A stretch of 64,000 nucleotides of DNA from Streptomyces griseomycini (GTDB lineage Bacteria > Actinomycetota > Actinomycetes > Streptomycetales > Streptomycetaceae): positions 29,875 to 93,874 of the forward strand of contig NZ_JACHJI010000021.1 in NCBI RefSeq assembly GCF_014203535.1. The letters run 5' to 3'. Below the pieces are notes generated by a model. The model had not been told where the DNA came from. It ran no database searches and saw only the letters and a list, made by a program, of their open reading frames with translations. Positions 52,342-61,673 of the stretch are shown here, one piece after another. Each line of letters starts with the position of its first letter. Positions within the stretch are counted from its first letter, which is position 1. A program made the translations under genes and the position numbers.

Positions 52342-54072
52342 GTGGCGGACAAGCCCGCAGGCGCCGGGCTCGACGACAACACGCTCCTCGCGGCGTACGG
52401 TGCGGGCCTCGCCGTCGCTCTCGGCGGGGCGGTGCTGCTGGCCGGGCCGCTGGCCGCACTGCTCTCCGGGCGCGGCTGGGCGCACTCCACCGCGAGCCTG
52501 CCGGAAACCGTGCTGCGCGCCGTCGTCAGCGGGCCCGGCTCGGTCTTCGCGCCGGCCCCGCCCGGCTGGCTGTTCTACCTGCTGGTCGTAGTGCTGCTGC
52601 TGACCTTCTTCCTGTTGCTGCTCAAGGCCGTCACCAAGCTGAACTTCGGCGCCCACACCGGCGGTGCGCAATGGGGCGGCGCGAAGGTGGAACGCAGACT
52701 CAAGGCCCCGCAGGACCCCGTCCGGCGGGCCAACCGCATCACCGCCGGCCGCGGCATGCACACGGGCAAGATCGTGGCTGCCCAGCCCAACATCTCGGCG
52801 ACCGTGTTCGGAGTGCCCGGCAGCAGCAAGACCACCGGCCTGGTCCTGCCCAATGCCGCCGAATGGCAGGGCCCCCTGGTGGTGACCACCACCAAGGCCG
52901 CCGACCTCGACATCATCTACGCCCGCCGCCGTGCGCTGGGTCCGGTCTGGGTGATCGCTCCCGCGGGCATCCCGGGGCGGGAGACCAACAAGTGGTCACC
53001 GGTGGAGTACTGCACCGACGCCAAGGCCGCCGACCGCATGGCCGCCTGGATGGCCGAGTCGTCGGCGTCCGGGGACAGCAAGCGGGCCGCGCCCTGGATC
53101 GACCAGGCCAAGAACGTCCTCAAGGGCGTGCTGCTCGCCGCGAACCTCTCCGGCGGCGGCATCAACGCCATGCGCCGCTGGCTCTCCCTGGGCAAGGACG
53201 CCGTCGACCACGTCCGCTCCGTGCTCCAGCAGCACGGCTACACCGAGGTCGCCGACGACTACGCCTCTCCCTGGCTGCGCCTGCACGAGGACGGCGTCGG
53301 CTCCATCCAGTTCAGCCTCAACGTCCTGGCTCGCGTCTACGCCGACGAGGAGGTCCGCGAGACCTGCGCCGGCACCGACTTCACCGTCGAGGACCTGCTG
53401 ACCAGGAACGGCACCGTGTGCCTGATCGCCTCAGAGGCCGACGCCGAGCGTTTCGCCCCGCTGCTGACCTCGATCATCGCCTCGATCATCCACGGCGCCG
53501 AGGTCGCCTACAACGCCACCGGCAAGCCCCTCGACCCCGCACTCGGCGTGCTGGTCGACGAGGCGGGCAACATGCTGCGCTACCCCCGTCTGCCCAACAT
53601 CCTCACCACCGGCCGCGGCATGGGCATCGTCGTCCTGACGGTGTGGCACGACCTGTCCCAGCTGCGCGACCGGCTCGGCGTGCAGAAGGCCAACACCGTG
53701 CTGTCCGCGAGCGGTCTGCGCATGCTGCTGCCCGGATGCGGCGACCTGGAGACCCTGCGGTACTTCTCCGGCCTGTACGGCCGCACCGAGACCCTGCGCA
53801 CCTCGCACGGCCGCTCCCGCGGCGAGCTCTCCTCCACCACCTCGCCCACCGAGACCGATCTGGCGCCGGTCCACTCCCTGCAGCAGCTGAAGGAGTTCAC
53901 CGCGATCGCGCAGTACTCCAACCAGCCCCCCATCAAGGTGAGGATGCGGCTGACCTTCCGCGACCGCGACCTCAAGCGGCTGCTGGCGGCACCCCGGCCG
54001 GCCGCCGGGAACGGTCCGGTGAGCCCGGACAGGACAGTGGCGTCCGCGGTGGAAGAGGCGGGCCATGGCTGA
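52342..54072 (+). CDS. VirD4/TraG-type coupling protein
   Basis: A 576-residue type IV coupling protein from GTG 52342. Two membrane segments lie at about residues 15-42 and 76-98. The ATPase domain has Walker A GVPGSSKTTG (157-166) and Walker B LGVLVDEAGNM, with the family motif LTTGRGMGIVVLTVWHDLSQL. It brings the relaxase-DNA complex to the channel. It starts 2 bp after the VirB4-like gene. Together with the MobF relaxase it implies single-strand transfer. Confidence 0.92.
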   Translation: MADKPAGAGLDDNTLLAAYGAGLAVALGGAVLLAGPLAALLSGRGWAHSTASLPETVLRAVVSGPGSVFAPAPPGWLFYLLVVVLLLTFFLLLLKAVTKLNFGAHTGGAQWGGAKVERRLKAPQDPVRRANRITAGRGMHTGKIVAAQPNISATVFGVPGSSKTTGLVLPNAAEWQGPLVVTTTKAADLDIIYARRRALGPVWVIAPAGIPGRETNKWSPVEYCTDAKAADRMAAWMAESSASGDSKRAAPWIDQAKNVLKGVLLAANLSGGGINAMRRWLSLGKDAVDHVRSVLQQHGYTEVADDYASPWLRLHEDGVGSIQFSLNVLARVYADEEVRETCAGTDFTVEDLLTRNGTVCLIASEADAERFAPLLTSIIASIIHGAEVAYNATGKPLDPALGVLVDEAGNMLRYPRLPNILTTGRGMGIVVLTVWHDLSQLRDRLGVQKANTVLSASGLRMLLPGCGDLETLRYFSGLYGRTETLRTSHGRSRGELSSTTSPTETDLAPVHSLQQLKEFTAIAQYSNQPPIKVRMRLTFRDRDLKRLLAAPRPAAGNGPVSPDRTVASAVEEAGHG

Positions 54073-54583
54073 TTTCCTGGACGATCCGGCGTCCCTGTGG
54101 CCCGTCGTGCCACCGGCTCAGAACGCAGCGCCTGAACCACGTCGCTGGGTGTGGTCGGCCATGCCGCCGTCCGAACGTCGCGCCCGGCTGCGCGAACTGC
54201 GCACGTGGGTGGAGTGGCTGCGCCACACCGCCGAGCTCCACAACGAGATCCCGCCCTGCTGGTACCGGCACCGCTGGGTACGGGAGATGCTCACCGCCCT
54301 TTACCTGGGCTGGCTGCGCACCTACGAAGGTGAGAAGACGCCGGGGCGCGAGCTCGCCGAGGCCGAGTGGATCAACACGCTGCACGCGTTCAAGCCGCAC
54401 ATGAAGCTCCCCGCCTGCGTCGGCGGCCACCAGGAACCTCCCCTGCCCCCGCCGCCGGACCCGCGGGCCGACGAGGAGTGGGAGCTGTACCTGGCCACCT
54501 CCGCCGACACCACCGACCCGGCACGGCACCCGGCCGAGGCGGAGGTACGGCGGATGGCCGCCGAACTGGACCCGCCGCTGTAG
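54065..54583 (+). CDS. DUF4913 family protein
   Basis: A 172-residue soluble protein. The central part LRTWVEWLRHTAELHNEIPPCWYRHRWVREMLTALYLGWLRTYEG is typical of DUF4913, a family found in actinobacterial T4SS and mobile-element operons and of unknown function. It overlaps the coupling-protein gene by 8 nt, so it belongs to the same operon and probably helps transfer. It is the last gene of that operon. Confidence 0.8.
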   Translation: MADFLDDPASLWPVVPPAQNAAPEPRRWVWSAMPPSERRARLRELRTWVEWLRHTAELHNEIPPCWYRHRWVREMLTALYLGWLRTYEGEKTPGRELAEAEWINTLHAFKPHMKLPACVGGHQEPPLPPPPDPRADEEWELYLATSADTTDPARHPAEAEVRRMAAELDPPL

Positions 54584-54772
54584 CGGGGCGTGTGCCCGTC
54601 GGCCGGTGACCGGATGCAGCGGGGACGGGCGCGGGGAGAGGACGCTGTGTGTCGAGCGATTATCTGGAAGACCCAGACGGAACGGTCGCGGTGCGCAGCC
54701 CGGCTGTGGGATCCCCTGCCGCGGCGGGGGAGTGCGTGGCCGTCCGTCACCTCGGACGAGAGCAGGTATGAC

Positions 54773-55321
54773 ATGCGGTGGACGGTTCATGGTGAGCACA
54801 CGCTTCACGACACTGCCTGGGTGCGGTTGCGCTCGCTCGACGTGGAGCAGCCGGACGGTGCCCGGACCGACTACCACGTCGTACGGCTGCGGGACCTCGC
54901 CGTCACGGCGGCCGTGGACGACCGGCAGCGCGTGCTGATGATGTGGCGCCACCGCTTCGTCACGGACACCTGGGCCTGGGAGCTGCCCATGGGCCTGGTC
55001 GAGGACGGCGAGACGCCGGAGACCGCCGCCGCCCGGGAACTGGAGGAGGAGACCGGATGGCGCCCGGGATCGATGCGGGAGCTGATCTACGCGCAGCCGG
55101 CGGCGGGGATCACCGACTCCCAGCACTTCGTGTTCCGCGCGGACGGGGCGCGGCGCGTCGCCGAACCCACCGAACGCAACGAGTCGGACCGGCTGGAGTG
55201 GATACCCCTGAGCGAGGTCCACGGCATGATCGCCCGCCGGGAGATCGTCAGCAGCGCGACGCTCGTCGGCGTGATGGCGCTTCTGCTGGACAGGGAGACC
55301 GGTCCTGCGGGGCAGGGCTAG
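54773..55321 (+). CDS. NUDIX hydrolase
   Basis: A 182-residue enzyme from ATG 54773. The Nudix box is complete at about residues 76-98: GLVEDGETPETAAARELEEETGW, which gives the G-x5-E-x7-REUxEExGU pattern needed for metal-dependent cleavage of nucleoside diphosphates linked to other groups. The upstream WAWELPMG is typical of ADP-sugar pyrophosphatase-like members. Substrate not predictable. It stands apart from the T4SS operon, 189 bp behind it. Confidence 0.9.
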   Translation: MRWTVHGEHTLHDTAWVRLRSLDVEQPDGARTDYHVVRLRDLAVTAAVDDRQRVLMMWRHRFVTDTWAWELPMGLVEDGETPETAAARELEEETGWRPGSMRELIYAQPAAGITDSQHFVFRADGARRVAEPTERNESDRLEWIPLSEVHGMIARREIVSSATLVGVMALLLDRETGPAGQG

Positions 55322-55345
55322 CCGGTCCGCCCTCCCCGGAGGGTC

Positions 55346-55900
55346 TCAGCCCTGCGGCGGGCTGAAGCGGTCGATGCCGGCGAGGATCCTCCGCTTCAGC
55401 TCCAGCGCGGCGGTGATCTCCTTGCGCGTGAACCGCGTCGGGTCCTGCTCGTACATCTCGCGTCCCCGCTCCGAGGTGAACCGGTCCTCCGGGATCCGGT
55501 CGGCGCCTTCGGGCAGGAACTTGGCGACCTCCTCCAACGCGGCGATCGCATACGCCGCGGCCGGACGGACCTCACGATGCTGGGCGAGCGGCGTGTTGAG
55601 CAGCCGCAGCCCCGACTCGGTCGACAGCCGGTCGCTGATCCACAAGAACTCGCCCGGATCAATGATCCGCGACGACTCAGGACCGCCGAACGCGGGAGGC
55701 GCGGGCGGCAGGCCCTCGGACATCGTGAACTCGAACGAGCGGGTACGGCCGCACTGCGGACAGACGCCCTCGTACACGCTGACCAGGACCCCGTCCCGGT
55801 CCTCCAAGCGGTGCTGCCGCTCGAACCCTGCCGCGCCGCACACACAGACGTGCAGATCCATGTATGCGTGCGCTTCCTGCGCCGAACGAGCGATCAACAT
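55346..55900 (-). CDS. Hypothetical protein with CxC and CxxC motifs
   Basis: A 184-residue protein from ATG 55900 (an in-frame Met at residue 14 is an alternative). HVCVCGAAGF and VCPQCGRTRSFEF are probably a zinc-ribbon pair in the first 60 residues. The rest is helical with many charged residues and carries RTFTSERG-like and FTRKEITAALELKRRIL segments. Known function: none. Transcribed divergently from the 946-residue protein, with 37 bp between the start codons. Confidence 0.65.
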   Translation of the reverse strand: MLIARSAQEAHAYMDLHVCVCGAAGFERQHRLEDRDGVLVSVYEGVCPQCGRTRSFEFTMSEGLPPAPPAFGGPESSRIIDPGEFLWISDRLSTESGLRLLNTPLAQHREVRPAAAYAIAALEEVAKFLPEGADRIPEDRFTSERGREMYEQDPTRFTRKEITAALELKRRILAGIDRFSPPQG

Positions 55901-55937
55901 GTCATGATCATAAGGGAATCAAGACGGCAAACGGGGG

Positions 55938-58778
55938 ATGTCAGTGGACCTGAGCATCGACGAGATACGGCTGCTCGCCGAGGCCGAGACCGCCCTTCCC
56001 GCAGTGGTGCAGGAGCTGTACTCCGACCAGCTCCGCGGAGGCTCCCTCCACGAGCAGGACGGGCGGCGCTTCTTCGTCCTGAGCGACCCCGCCGGCAAAC
56101 GCATCGAACTGCGCCTGGACACCGCGGCCCTGCCGCAACCGCTGGTGGCGCGCACCTTCACCAACACGACGACCGACCGGTACGTCATCCAGCTCGCCGA
56201 CACCCTCCAGCCCGCCCAGGTCGCACAGGTGCTGTCCCGCGAGGTGGGAGAGCTGCTCTCCGTACGGGACCGGGCCGCGGCCGGCGGGCGTGTGCCGCTG
56301 GAGAATCTTCTGGCCCCCGGTGCCCTGCTGCCCGCGAATCTCGAGCTGTCCGATGCGGACCTGGGCCGTGTGGGCGAGCTCAACTACCTGGCAACCAGGA
56401 TGAATGATGCCGATCTGGCCGCTGCCGAGCGAATAGAGGCCCGCAACCGCTTCTCGGAGCTCCTGGACGACTCCCGGCTGAGACCACAGACTCCGACAGA
56501 CGACACGGACCGAGCAGCCCTGGACCAGTACGCCGCCGACCTCCGTTTGAGCATCATCCGCCCGCACCTACGGTCCGAGGCGCGTGCCGCGATGGCGGAG
56601 CTCGCCGTACATGTCGAGCAACTGAACGAAGCTGACGCACGGGCGCTGACCGAGGCCCGGACGGCACGCGCCACTCGGACGCAGGCTCCTCCGGCCCTGG
56701 GGGAGTTCCCCATGCCGGGGCTGCGGCCGGACGGTACGCCGGTACCGCGCGACGAGCTGGAGCAAGCCGCCGCTGCGGCTGCCCGGGAACGGACCGTCCT
56801 CAGCAGCCGGACGCTCGACGAGATGCGGGCGGAGCAGGCCGCGCTGCCCGAGGGCCGGTACCCCTCGTACGAGATCATGATCGGTGGCGGCGCCGCTCTC
56901 GCCGGACGCGACCCGAACGTACTGCTGGTGGACGCCCGTGGACGCTGGCACGTGGACCCGATCGAGGCCATCGTCCAGTCCGCCGATCAGGTGAGGCACT
57001 TGCGGCAGAGCGGCATGGGCGACCCCTACCAGTTCGCCGATCCGCAACAGCGGGTGCCGCTTCCCGCACTCCAGCTCTGGGAAGACACCGCCGCGGCCCG
57101 CGGCCCGCTCGTCGACGGGCGGGCGGAGCTGAGCATCAGTGCCGAAGGCCGCCTGATCGCCGAGATCACACCGGCCGACGGCTCCCCGCCGGTCAAGGTC
57201 GAGGTCCAGGGCTCCCCGCTGATCGCCACCGGCATCCCGCCCGAGATCATCCCTGGGGCCAGTCGGCAGGTGCCCACCGTGCCGGAGGCGATCGATGCCC
57301 TCGCGGAGCGCCTCGCCACAGCGGGCACCCCCGAGGCTGCCGATGCCCGTGATCGGCTTCTCGCACTGTCCGGGAGCGAGGGAAGTGCCTCGGCGGCCCT
57401 GGACCTGCTGGCCCGTCCTCAGATCGCCGCCGCCTTACCGGCATCGGACGACACCCGGGTGACGGCGGCCACGGAGACGCTGCGGGCGACCGCGGCATGG
57501 GAACAGGCCCGTGCTCTCGCGCCCGGCCGCGTCCTCATGGGCGACGAAGTCGGAGACGGCGACTACGACCCCTCCGTCGCCGACGACTGGGTGATCGCCG
57601 GTGTCGGCGGCGCCGCCATCGCCAACGCCGAGATCATCCTGCAGGCCAACCCGGACGCCCGCGTCTTCATGGTCGGCAAGGACGCGCCTTTCGTCCTCCA
57701 CAACGACGCCCAGTACACGGCGATGCGCCGCAAGCACGACGCCGAGTACGGCGGCGACGGCCGGCTTGTGACCTTCTCGGGCCGCTACCTCGGCGCGGTC
57801 GGCACGGTGGCCGCACCCGACGGCCGGGTCCGCCTCGCGGCCCTCGACAGCACGGGCCGTCCGCTCGGCATCGAGGGGGACGCCTACGTCGCGTGCCTCG
57901 GCCGTGTTCCCCGCCTGCCTCAGGCCCTCGCTCCCCTCGAGTCCTGGGCCCGGTCATCAGGTGGCCGGCTCCGGGGAGAGCTGCTCTTCGACAAGGACCG
58001 CCAGTACCTCGGCTACAGCCTGGAGATCACGGTGAACGGACAACGGCACACGGTCGACGTGACCGGTGCCGCGTCCCGCATGCTCCCCGGCGACGTCTTC
58101 GGCCGTGACGACATGGCCCGCCTCGCCGTTCTCGACGGCAAGACGGCCCCGCCGGAGAGCGGGAACGTTTCCGCCGGCTTCATGGCCACGGCCCTGCAAG
58201 GCTCCCAACTCGCAAGGCACCGGGCGGCACAGCGCGGTTCCGCCACTCCGGCCACAACGGGAGCCGACACCGCGCGGCAGCCCGCCCCGGTCCGGCCTTC
58301 CACCATCGAATCCAGCCTGGCGCTGCTGAGCGACGACGACCTGGCCCAACACCAGTGCGGACTCGCGAACGCGGCACAAGCCGCATCCGAACGCGCGGCA
58401 TCCGCCGCCTCGACCGCCCGGACACTGGCCGAGCGGTACGAACACGACGGCGGCGAGACGGTCACCCGGCTCATCGCCACCGGCGCGGCACCGGACCTGA
58501 TAGAACGGGCCAGAACCGCGGCCGCCGAGGACGTCGCTCACGCCCACAGAGAGGCCCAGGCCGCGAAAGAGCAGCTGAACAACATCAACAGCCGTATTCA
58601 GCAGGCGACCCGGGAAGCCGAGCGCCGCGCCGGCCTGACCCCGCAACAACGGCAGGCCGAACAGGCCGCCCGCCGGCAGCACGCGGCACCACAGCCGACC
58701 CGCACCCCCCAGGCGCCCCTGCCCGCGCCGAAGATCACCGGCCCGGAAGGGCCGTCCCGCGGCGGGGCCTCGGTCTAG
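55938..58778 (+). CDS. Large protein with Rossmann-like oxidoreductase segment
   Basis: A 946-residue protein from ATG 55938 with CGGGGG upstream. Residues 1-270 are mixed helical, with Ala/Glu/Arg-rich stretches. A first segment SYEIMIGGGAALAGRDPNVLLVD (about 312-335) and a second, VIAGVGGAAIANAEII followed by ARVFMVGKDAPFVLHN (about 551-585), look like two halves of an FAD/NAD(P)-binding fold. AYVACLGRVPRLPQ near 650 resembles the ATGRxP strand of flavin-dependent enzymes. Residues 790-900 are a coiled coil, and the end is Pro-rich. No signal peptide or membrane helix. I do not recognise the family. An effector or redox role is only a guess. Confidence 0.65.
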   Translation: MSVDLSIDEIRLLAEAETALPAVVQELYSDQLRGGSLHEQDGRRFFVLSDPAGKRIELRLDTAALPQPLVARTFTNTTTDRYVIQLADTLQPAQVAQVLSREVGELLSVRDRAAAGGRVPLENLLAPGALLPANLELSDADLGRVGELNYLATRMNDADLAAAERIEARNRFSELLDDSRLRPQTPTDDTDRAALDQYAADLRLSIIRPHLRSEARAAMAELAVHVEQLNEADARALTEARTARATRTQAPPALGEFPMPGLRPDGTPVPRDELEQAAAAAARERTVLSSRTLDEMRAEQAALPEGRYPSYEIMIGGGAALAGRDPNVLLVDARGRWHVDPIEAIVQSADQVRHLRQSGMGDPYQFADPQQRVPLPALQLWEDTAAARGPLVDGRAELSISAEGRLIAEITPADGSPPVKVEVQGSPLIATGIPPEIIPGASRQVPTVPEAIDALAERLATAGTPEAADARDRLLALSGSEGSASAALDLLARPQIAAALPASDDTRVTAATETLRATAAWEQARALAPGRVLMGDEVGDGDYDPSVADDWVIAGVGGAAIANAEIILQANPDARVFMVGKDAPFVLHNDAQYTAMRRKHDAEYGGDGRLVTFSGRYLGAVGTVAAPDGRVRLAALDSTGRPLGIEGDAYVACLGRVPRLPQALAPLESWARSSGGRLRGELLFDKDRQYLGYSLEITVNGQRHTVDVTGAASRMLPGDVFGRDDMARLAVLDGKTAPPESGNVSAGFMATALQGSQLARHRAAQRGSATPATTGADTARQPAPVRPSTIESSLALLSDDDLAQHQCGLANAAQAASERAASAASTARTLAERYEHDGGETVTRLIATGAAPDLIERARTAAAEDVAHAHREAQAAKEQLNNINSRIQQATREAERRAGLTPQQRQAEQAARRQHAAPQPTRTPQAPLPAPKITGPEGPSRGGASV

Positions 58779-58904
58779 AAGCGGATCCGCTGGTGGTACC
58801 GGAGGGCAGGCGGGTCGTGTCCACGATGTGGTGCAGAGGATCAGGACTTCGCGTTCCGGTACGAGGCCCACGACGGCCTCTGCGGAGGAACAGCCCGCGA
58901 CGTC
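58779..58904. other. Short region before the direct repeat
   Basis: No gene, terminator or promoter was recognised between the end of the large protein and the first copy of the 69-bp repeat. Confidence 0.4.
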
Positions 58905-58973
58905 CTTCGCCGCCCGTACACGACCCCGGGCCGCGCCCCCTCGTCCGTGTGGTTTTGTGATCCGCCGGTCATC
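58905..58973. repeat. 69-bp direct repeat, copy 1
   Basis: 66 of 69 bases match 61503-61571 in the same orientation, including the AT-rich stretch GTGTGGTTTTGTGATCCGCC near its end. After the last base the sequences diverge at once: here a DUF6207 fragment begins, at the other copy unrelated sequence. It marks a junction of a mobile or recombining segment. Confidence 0.7.
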
Positions 58974-59145
58974 GCCTGGCCTGGCCGTGGTCAACGTGGC
59001 TGCGGCCGACGACGAGACTGCCATCGCCTTCCACGCGGCCCTGGCCGAGCGGTGGGCGACGACGTCTGTGGAGCGCACCATCCGGGATGCCGGCCAGCCG
59101 GGGTACGGCTGTGCCGTACCCCGGCATGCTGATGGCGATCCTTGA
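58974..59145 (+). pseudogene. DUF6207 family fragment
   Basis: The frame reads PGLAVVNVAAADDETAIAFHAALAERW and TIRDAGQPGYGC to a stop at 59145. It resembles DUF6207 of Streptomyces but lacks its own start; the 5' end is replaced by the direct repeat. Confidence 0.5.
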
Positions 59146-59213
59146 AAACGGCTCTGTCCGCAGTTCCGTGATTCCCCAGGTCAGCGGCGGGAACGTGGGA
59201 TCGTTTCAGCAGG

Positions 59214-59690
59214 GTGTTTCCTTCCGTGGCGAGCAAGACGGCCGAGGATGTGCTGTTTCCCGGGGGCGATGTGCGAGTGGAGCGCGTCAGCGACTCCTCC
59301 GATGCCCTGCTGGTGGAGGCGGTGCCCACTGTTCCTTCGGACCAGTGCCCGGACTGCTGGAAGTGGGCCGGACGCGTTCACAGCACCTACCAACGGAGCC
59401 CGGCGAGCGGCCATTGGGCTCCCGTCGGGTCGTGGTACGGCTTCGGGTGCGCCGGTACTTCTGCGACCGCAGGAGCTGTTCGTGCCGGACATTCGTCGAG
59501 CAGGTCGGCGGACTGACCGAACGGCACCGCCGCTCCGGCATCGGGCTGACGGGCTGGCTGCGGTTGATCGCGGTCGAGTTGGGCAGCCGCCCGGCCGCCC
59601 AGGTCAGCGCCCGCCACCCCCAAATGGCCGCAGCTTTGCAGGCTGATGGTTCAGGTGGTGGCTTACGCACCGGCTGTCGCGACTTCTCCG
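59214..59690 (+). pseudogene. ISL3-family transposase remnant
   Basis: One frame gives SKTAEDVLFPGGDVRVERVS and DQCPDCWKWAGRVHSTYQRS, the N-terminal zinc-finger region of ISL3-type transposases. It then continues in another frame with LGSRRVVVRLRVRRYFCDRRSC and LTERHRRSGIGLTGWLRLIA. A frameshift separates the two, and the catalytic part is missing. Inactive. Confidence 0.75.
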
Positions 59691-59836
59691 GTCGACGACT
59701 GACAGCGTGGCTGAGGCCGGTGGGGGTACCGCGAGGCACACGCGCGCCAAGTCGGTCGACGCACCCGCCCGTCGTGGCTGACTGTCGTCGGCTGAGGCGC
59801 CAACCGGGCCACGTCGACTGGCGCTACGACCGAGCC

Positions 59837-60334
59837 TCAGTCCTCACCCACCTGAAGCAGGACCACCGTGAAGTGAGCGTTGGTCCCCGCAACGAGGCCG
59901 TCGAAGGTGAAACGGGTAACCGGGTCCCATGCCCGCACTCGGGCTGAGAGGTCGCTGACGTTCGTGTACCAGACGGACTCTCGACCCAGCAGATGTACGA
60001 CCCGGTCCGCTGCCCTGCGGGCATGGCTACGGTCGCGGCGTGGCGTGCCTGGGAACACGAGGTCATCGGCCGCCAGGCAGGTCAAGAGCTCGACAGCGTG
60101 CTCGGTGTCGATCTGCGAAAGCGCGTCCGCTGTCTCTGCCAGTGAGTCAGGGCCGACTGCGCCATCTGCAGCGTAGTGTCCCCAGGCCTGCTCGGCCTCA
60201 GCGATCACTTGGCAGACGAGCTCCGGAACGGATCCGCCGGCCATGTCGGACACACGGCCGAAGACACCCTTGCCCCGCGACAGTGAGCCCACCAAGCCGC
60301 GCAGCTCTGCTCCTACGTCCGTCCACTTCGGCAT
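59837..60334 (-). CDS. Hypothetical protein
   Basis: A 165-residue soluble protein from ATG 60334 with a weak ribosome-binding site. It is helical and acidic: DVGAELRGLVGSLSRGKGVF, then VIAEAEQAWGHYAADGAVG and HARRAADRVVHLLGRESVWY. No catalytic or membrane motif. It lies between the transposase remnant and the DUF6928 gene, all inside the pair of 69-bp repeats. The gap 60335-60534 holds no gene. Confidence 0.55.
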   Translation of the reverse strand: MPKWTDVGAELRGLVGSLSRGKGVFGRVSDMAGGSVPELVCQVIAEAEQAWGHYAADGAVGPDSLAETADALSQIDTEHAVELLTCLAADDLVFPGTPRRDRSHARRAADRVVHLLGRESVWYTNVSDLSARVRAWDPVTRFTFDGLVAGTNAHFTVVLLQVGED

Positions 60335-60534
60335 TCTCTATCCAGTCGGTGCTCTCGCAGGCAGCGGCTGTACCAGTGTCGTGCGGATCGGCGGTGAGTG
60401 TCCAACTGCGTGACAACGCCGACGAGCAGCAGTGGACGAGCGCGGACGTCCGCGGACCATTGCCGCAGGGGAGAGCCACACCAGCCCAAGGCAATGCCTC
60501 CACCCAAGTTGCTTCGGGACGAAGAGGTCGTGAG

Positions 60535-61293
60535 TCAAAGGCCGTCGCGCTCGACCAGTGAGCCGTCGGGGCTCAGTGTGTAGAAGCGCGGCGGGTCCAT
60601 GATCTCCCAGGTGCTGCGCGACTCCGCTTTCCGCTCGGCGAGGCCGGGTCCGTGCGGGTCTCGCACGTGGAATCCGTACAGCTCGATGGCGTCCGCGTCG
60701 ATGTCGTCGGGCTCGGGACGGCCCTCCTGGATGAACCCGCAGAGCGCCCGCAGTGCGTCCTCGCCCAGTTCCAGGGGGTGGAAGGGCAGGGCGTACGGCT
60801 CTTCCTCCTCGCCGGGCCAGGGGATGATGTCAGCCGGGCGGTCGCCGGCCCAGTAGGGCAGTTCGAAGGGAAGCGGTTCGCCGATGTTCTCGATGATGCC
60901 GCTGTCCGGCGACAGGCTCAGGGAACGGACGAGGCGCCCGTCCTCCCACACGGCGAACGCCAGCCAGTCGACGACGCTGTGCATGGCGTGCAGGACGAGC
61001 CGTCGGCCGGCGCTCGCCGCCACGAGGTGTTCCGGAAGCTCGGAGGGGGCGTCGATCATCACTTCCTGGTCACCGATGACCTCCACGCCCGGCCAGCTCG
61101 CTGCGCACGCCGTCCCCTCCGGCGGGTACACGCCGTCCCCGAGGTTCGTGCCCTTGCACTGCTCGATCTCCCGGCCCGGGTAGAGCCGCCGCATCATGGT
61201 GACCGTCCGGCCGAGGTCCGCTGCCCCCACGCGCCGCAGCAACCCCGGCACGTCGCCGTCCGCGTACACCAGCAGTCCCGTCTTGGCTCCCAA
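60535..61293 (-). CDS. DUF6928 family protein
   Basis: A 252-residue protein starting at TTG 61293, with GGGGAGGGG 6 nt upstream. This start makes the N-terminus MGAKTGLLVYADGDVPGLLR, the typical opening of DUF6928 proteins of Streptomyces, so I prefer it over the upstream GTG codons. Later signatures are HAMHSVVDWLAFAVWEDGRLVRSLSLSPD and LPFELPYWAGDRP. Function unknown; soluble. Confidence 0.75.
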   Translation of the reverse strand: MGAKTGLLVYADGDVPGLLRRVGAADLGRTVTMMRRLYPGREIEQCKGTNLGDGVYPPEGTACAASWPGVEVIGDQEVMIDAPSELPEHLVAASAGRRLVLHAMHSVVDWLAFAVWEDGRLVRSLSLSPDSGIIENIGEPLPFELPYWAGDRPADIIPWPGEEEEPYALPFHPLELGEDALRALCGFIQEGRPEPDDIDADAIELYGFHVRDPHGPGLAERKAESRSTWEIMDPPRFYTLSPDGSLVERDGL

Positions 61294-61502
61294 AGCCCCT
61301 CCCCGGAGCGTTACGCCTGATAGTGGGCGCACCCTAGCCGCGCGCACTGACAAGCCGGCTCAACCTGTCTGCCCGGCTGGGCCGCATCTGGGACGTCCGA
61401 TCACTCCCGGGGTGTCCTGGTCGGTGGTCTGCACCACGTCGGTGCGGATGCCTTTGCTGCCGCTGGAGCAGGACGATCACCCGAGAGGGCGAGGTGGGAC
61501 GC

Positions 61503-61571
61503 GCTTCGCTGCCCGTAGACGACCCCGAGCCGCGCCCCCTCGTCCGTGTGGTTTTGTGATCCGCCGGTCAT
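61503..61571. repeat. 69-bp direct repeat, copy 2
   Basis: Second copy of the repeat at 58905-58973, 66 of 69 bases identical. With copy 1 it brackets about 2.5 kb of accessory DNA. The rest of 61294-61673 shows no gene. Confidence 0.7.
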
Positions 61572-61673
61572 CCACAGCCCGCGGTCGTCGTTGGTTCGCA
61601 GTGGGACCCTCGCGGAAAGCCGCGGTCACCGCACCGGCGGTGCGCGGCGAGGCCGACAGGAGGAAGCACAGCG

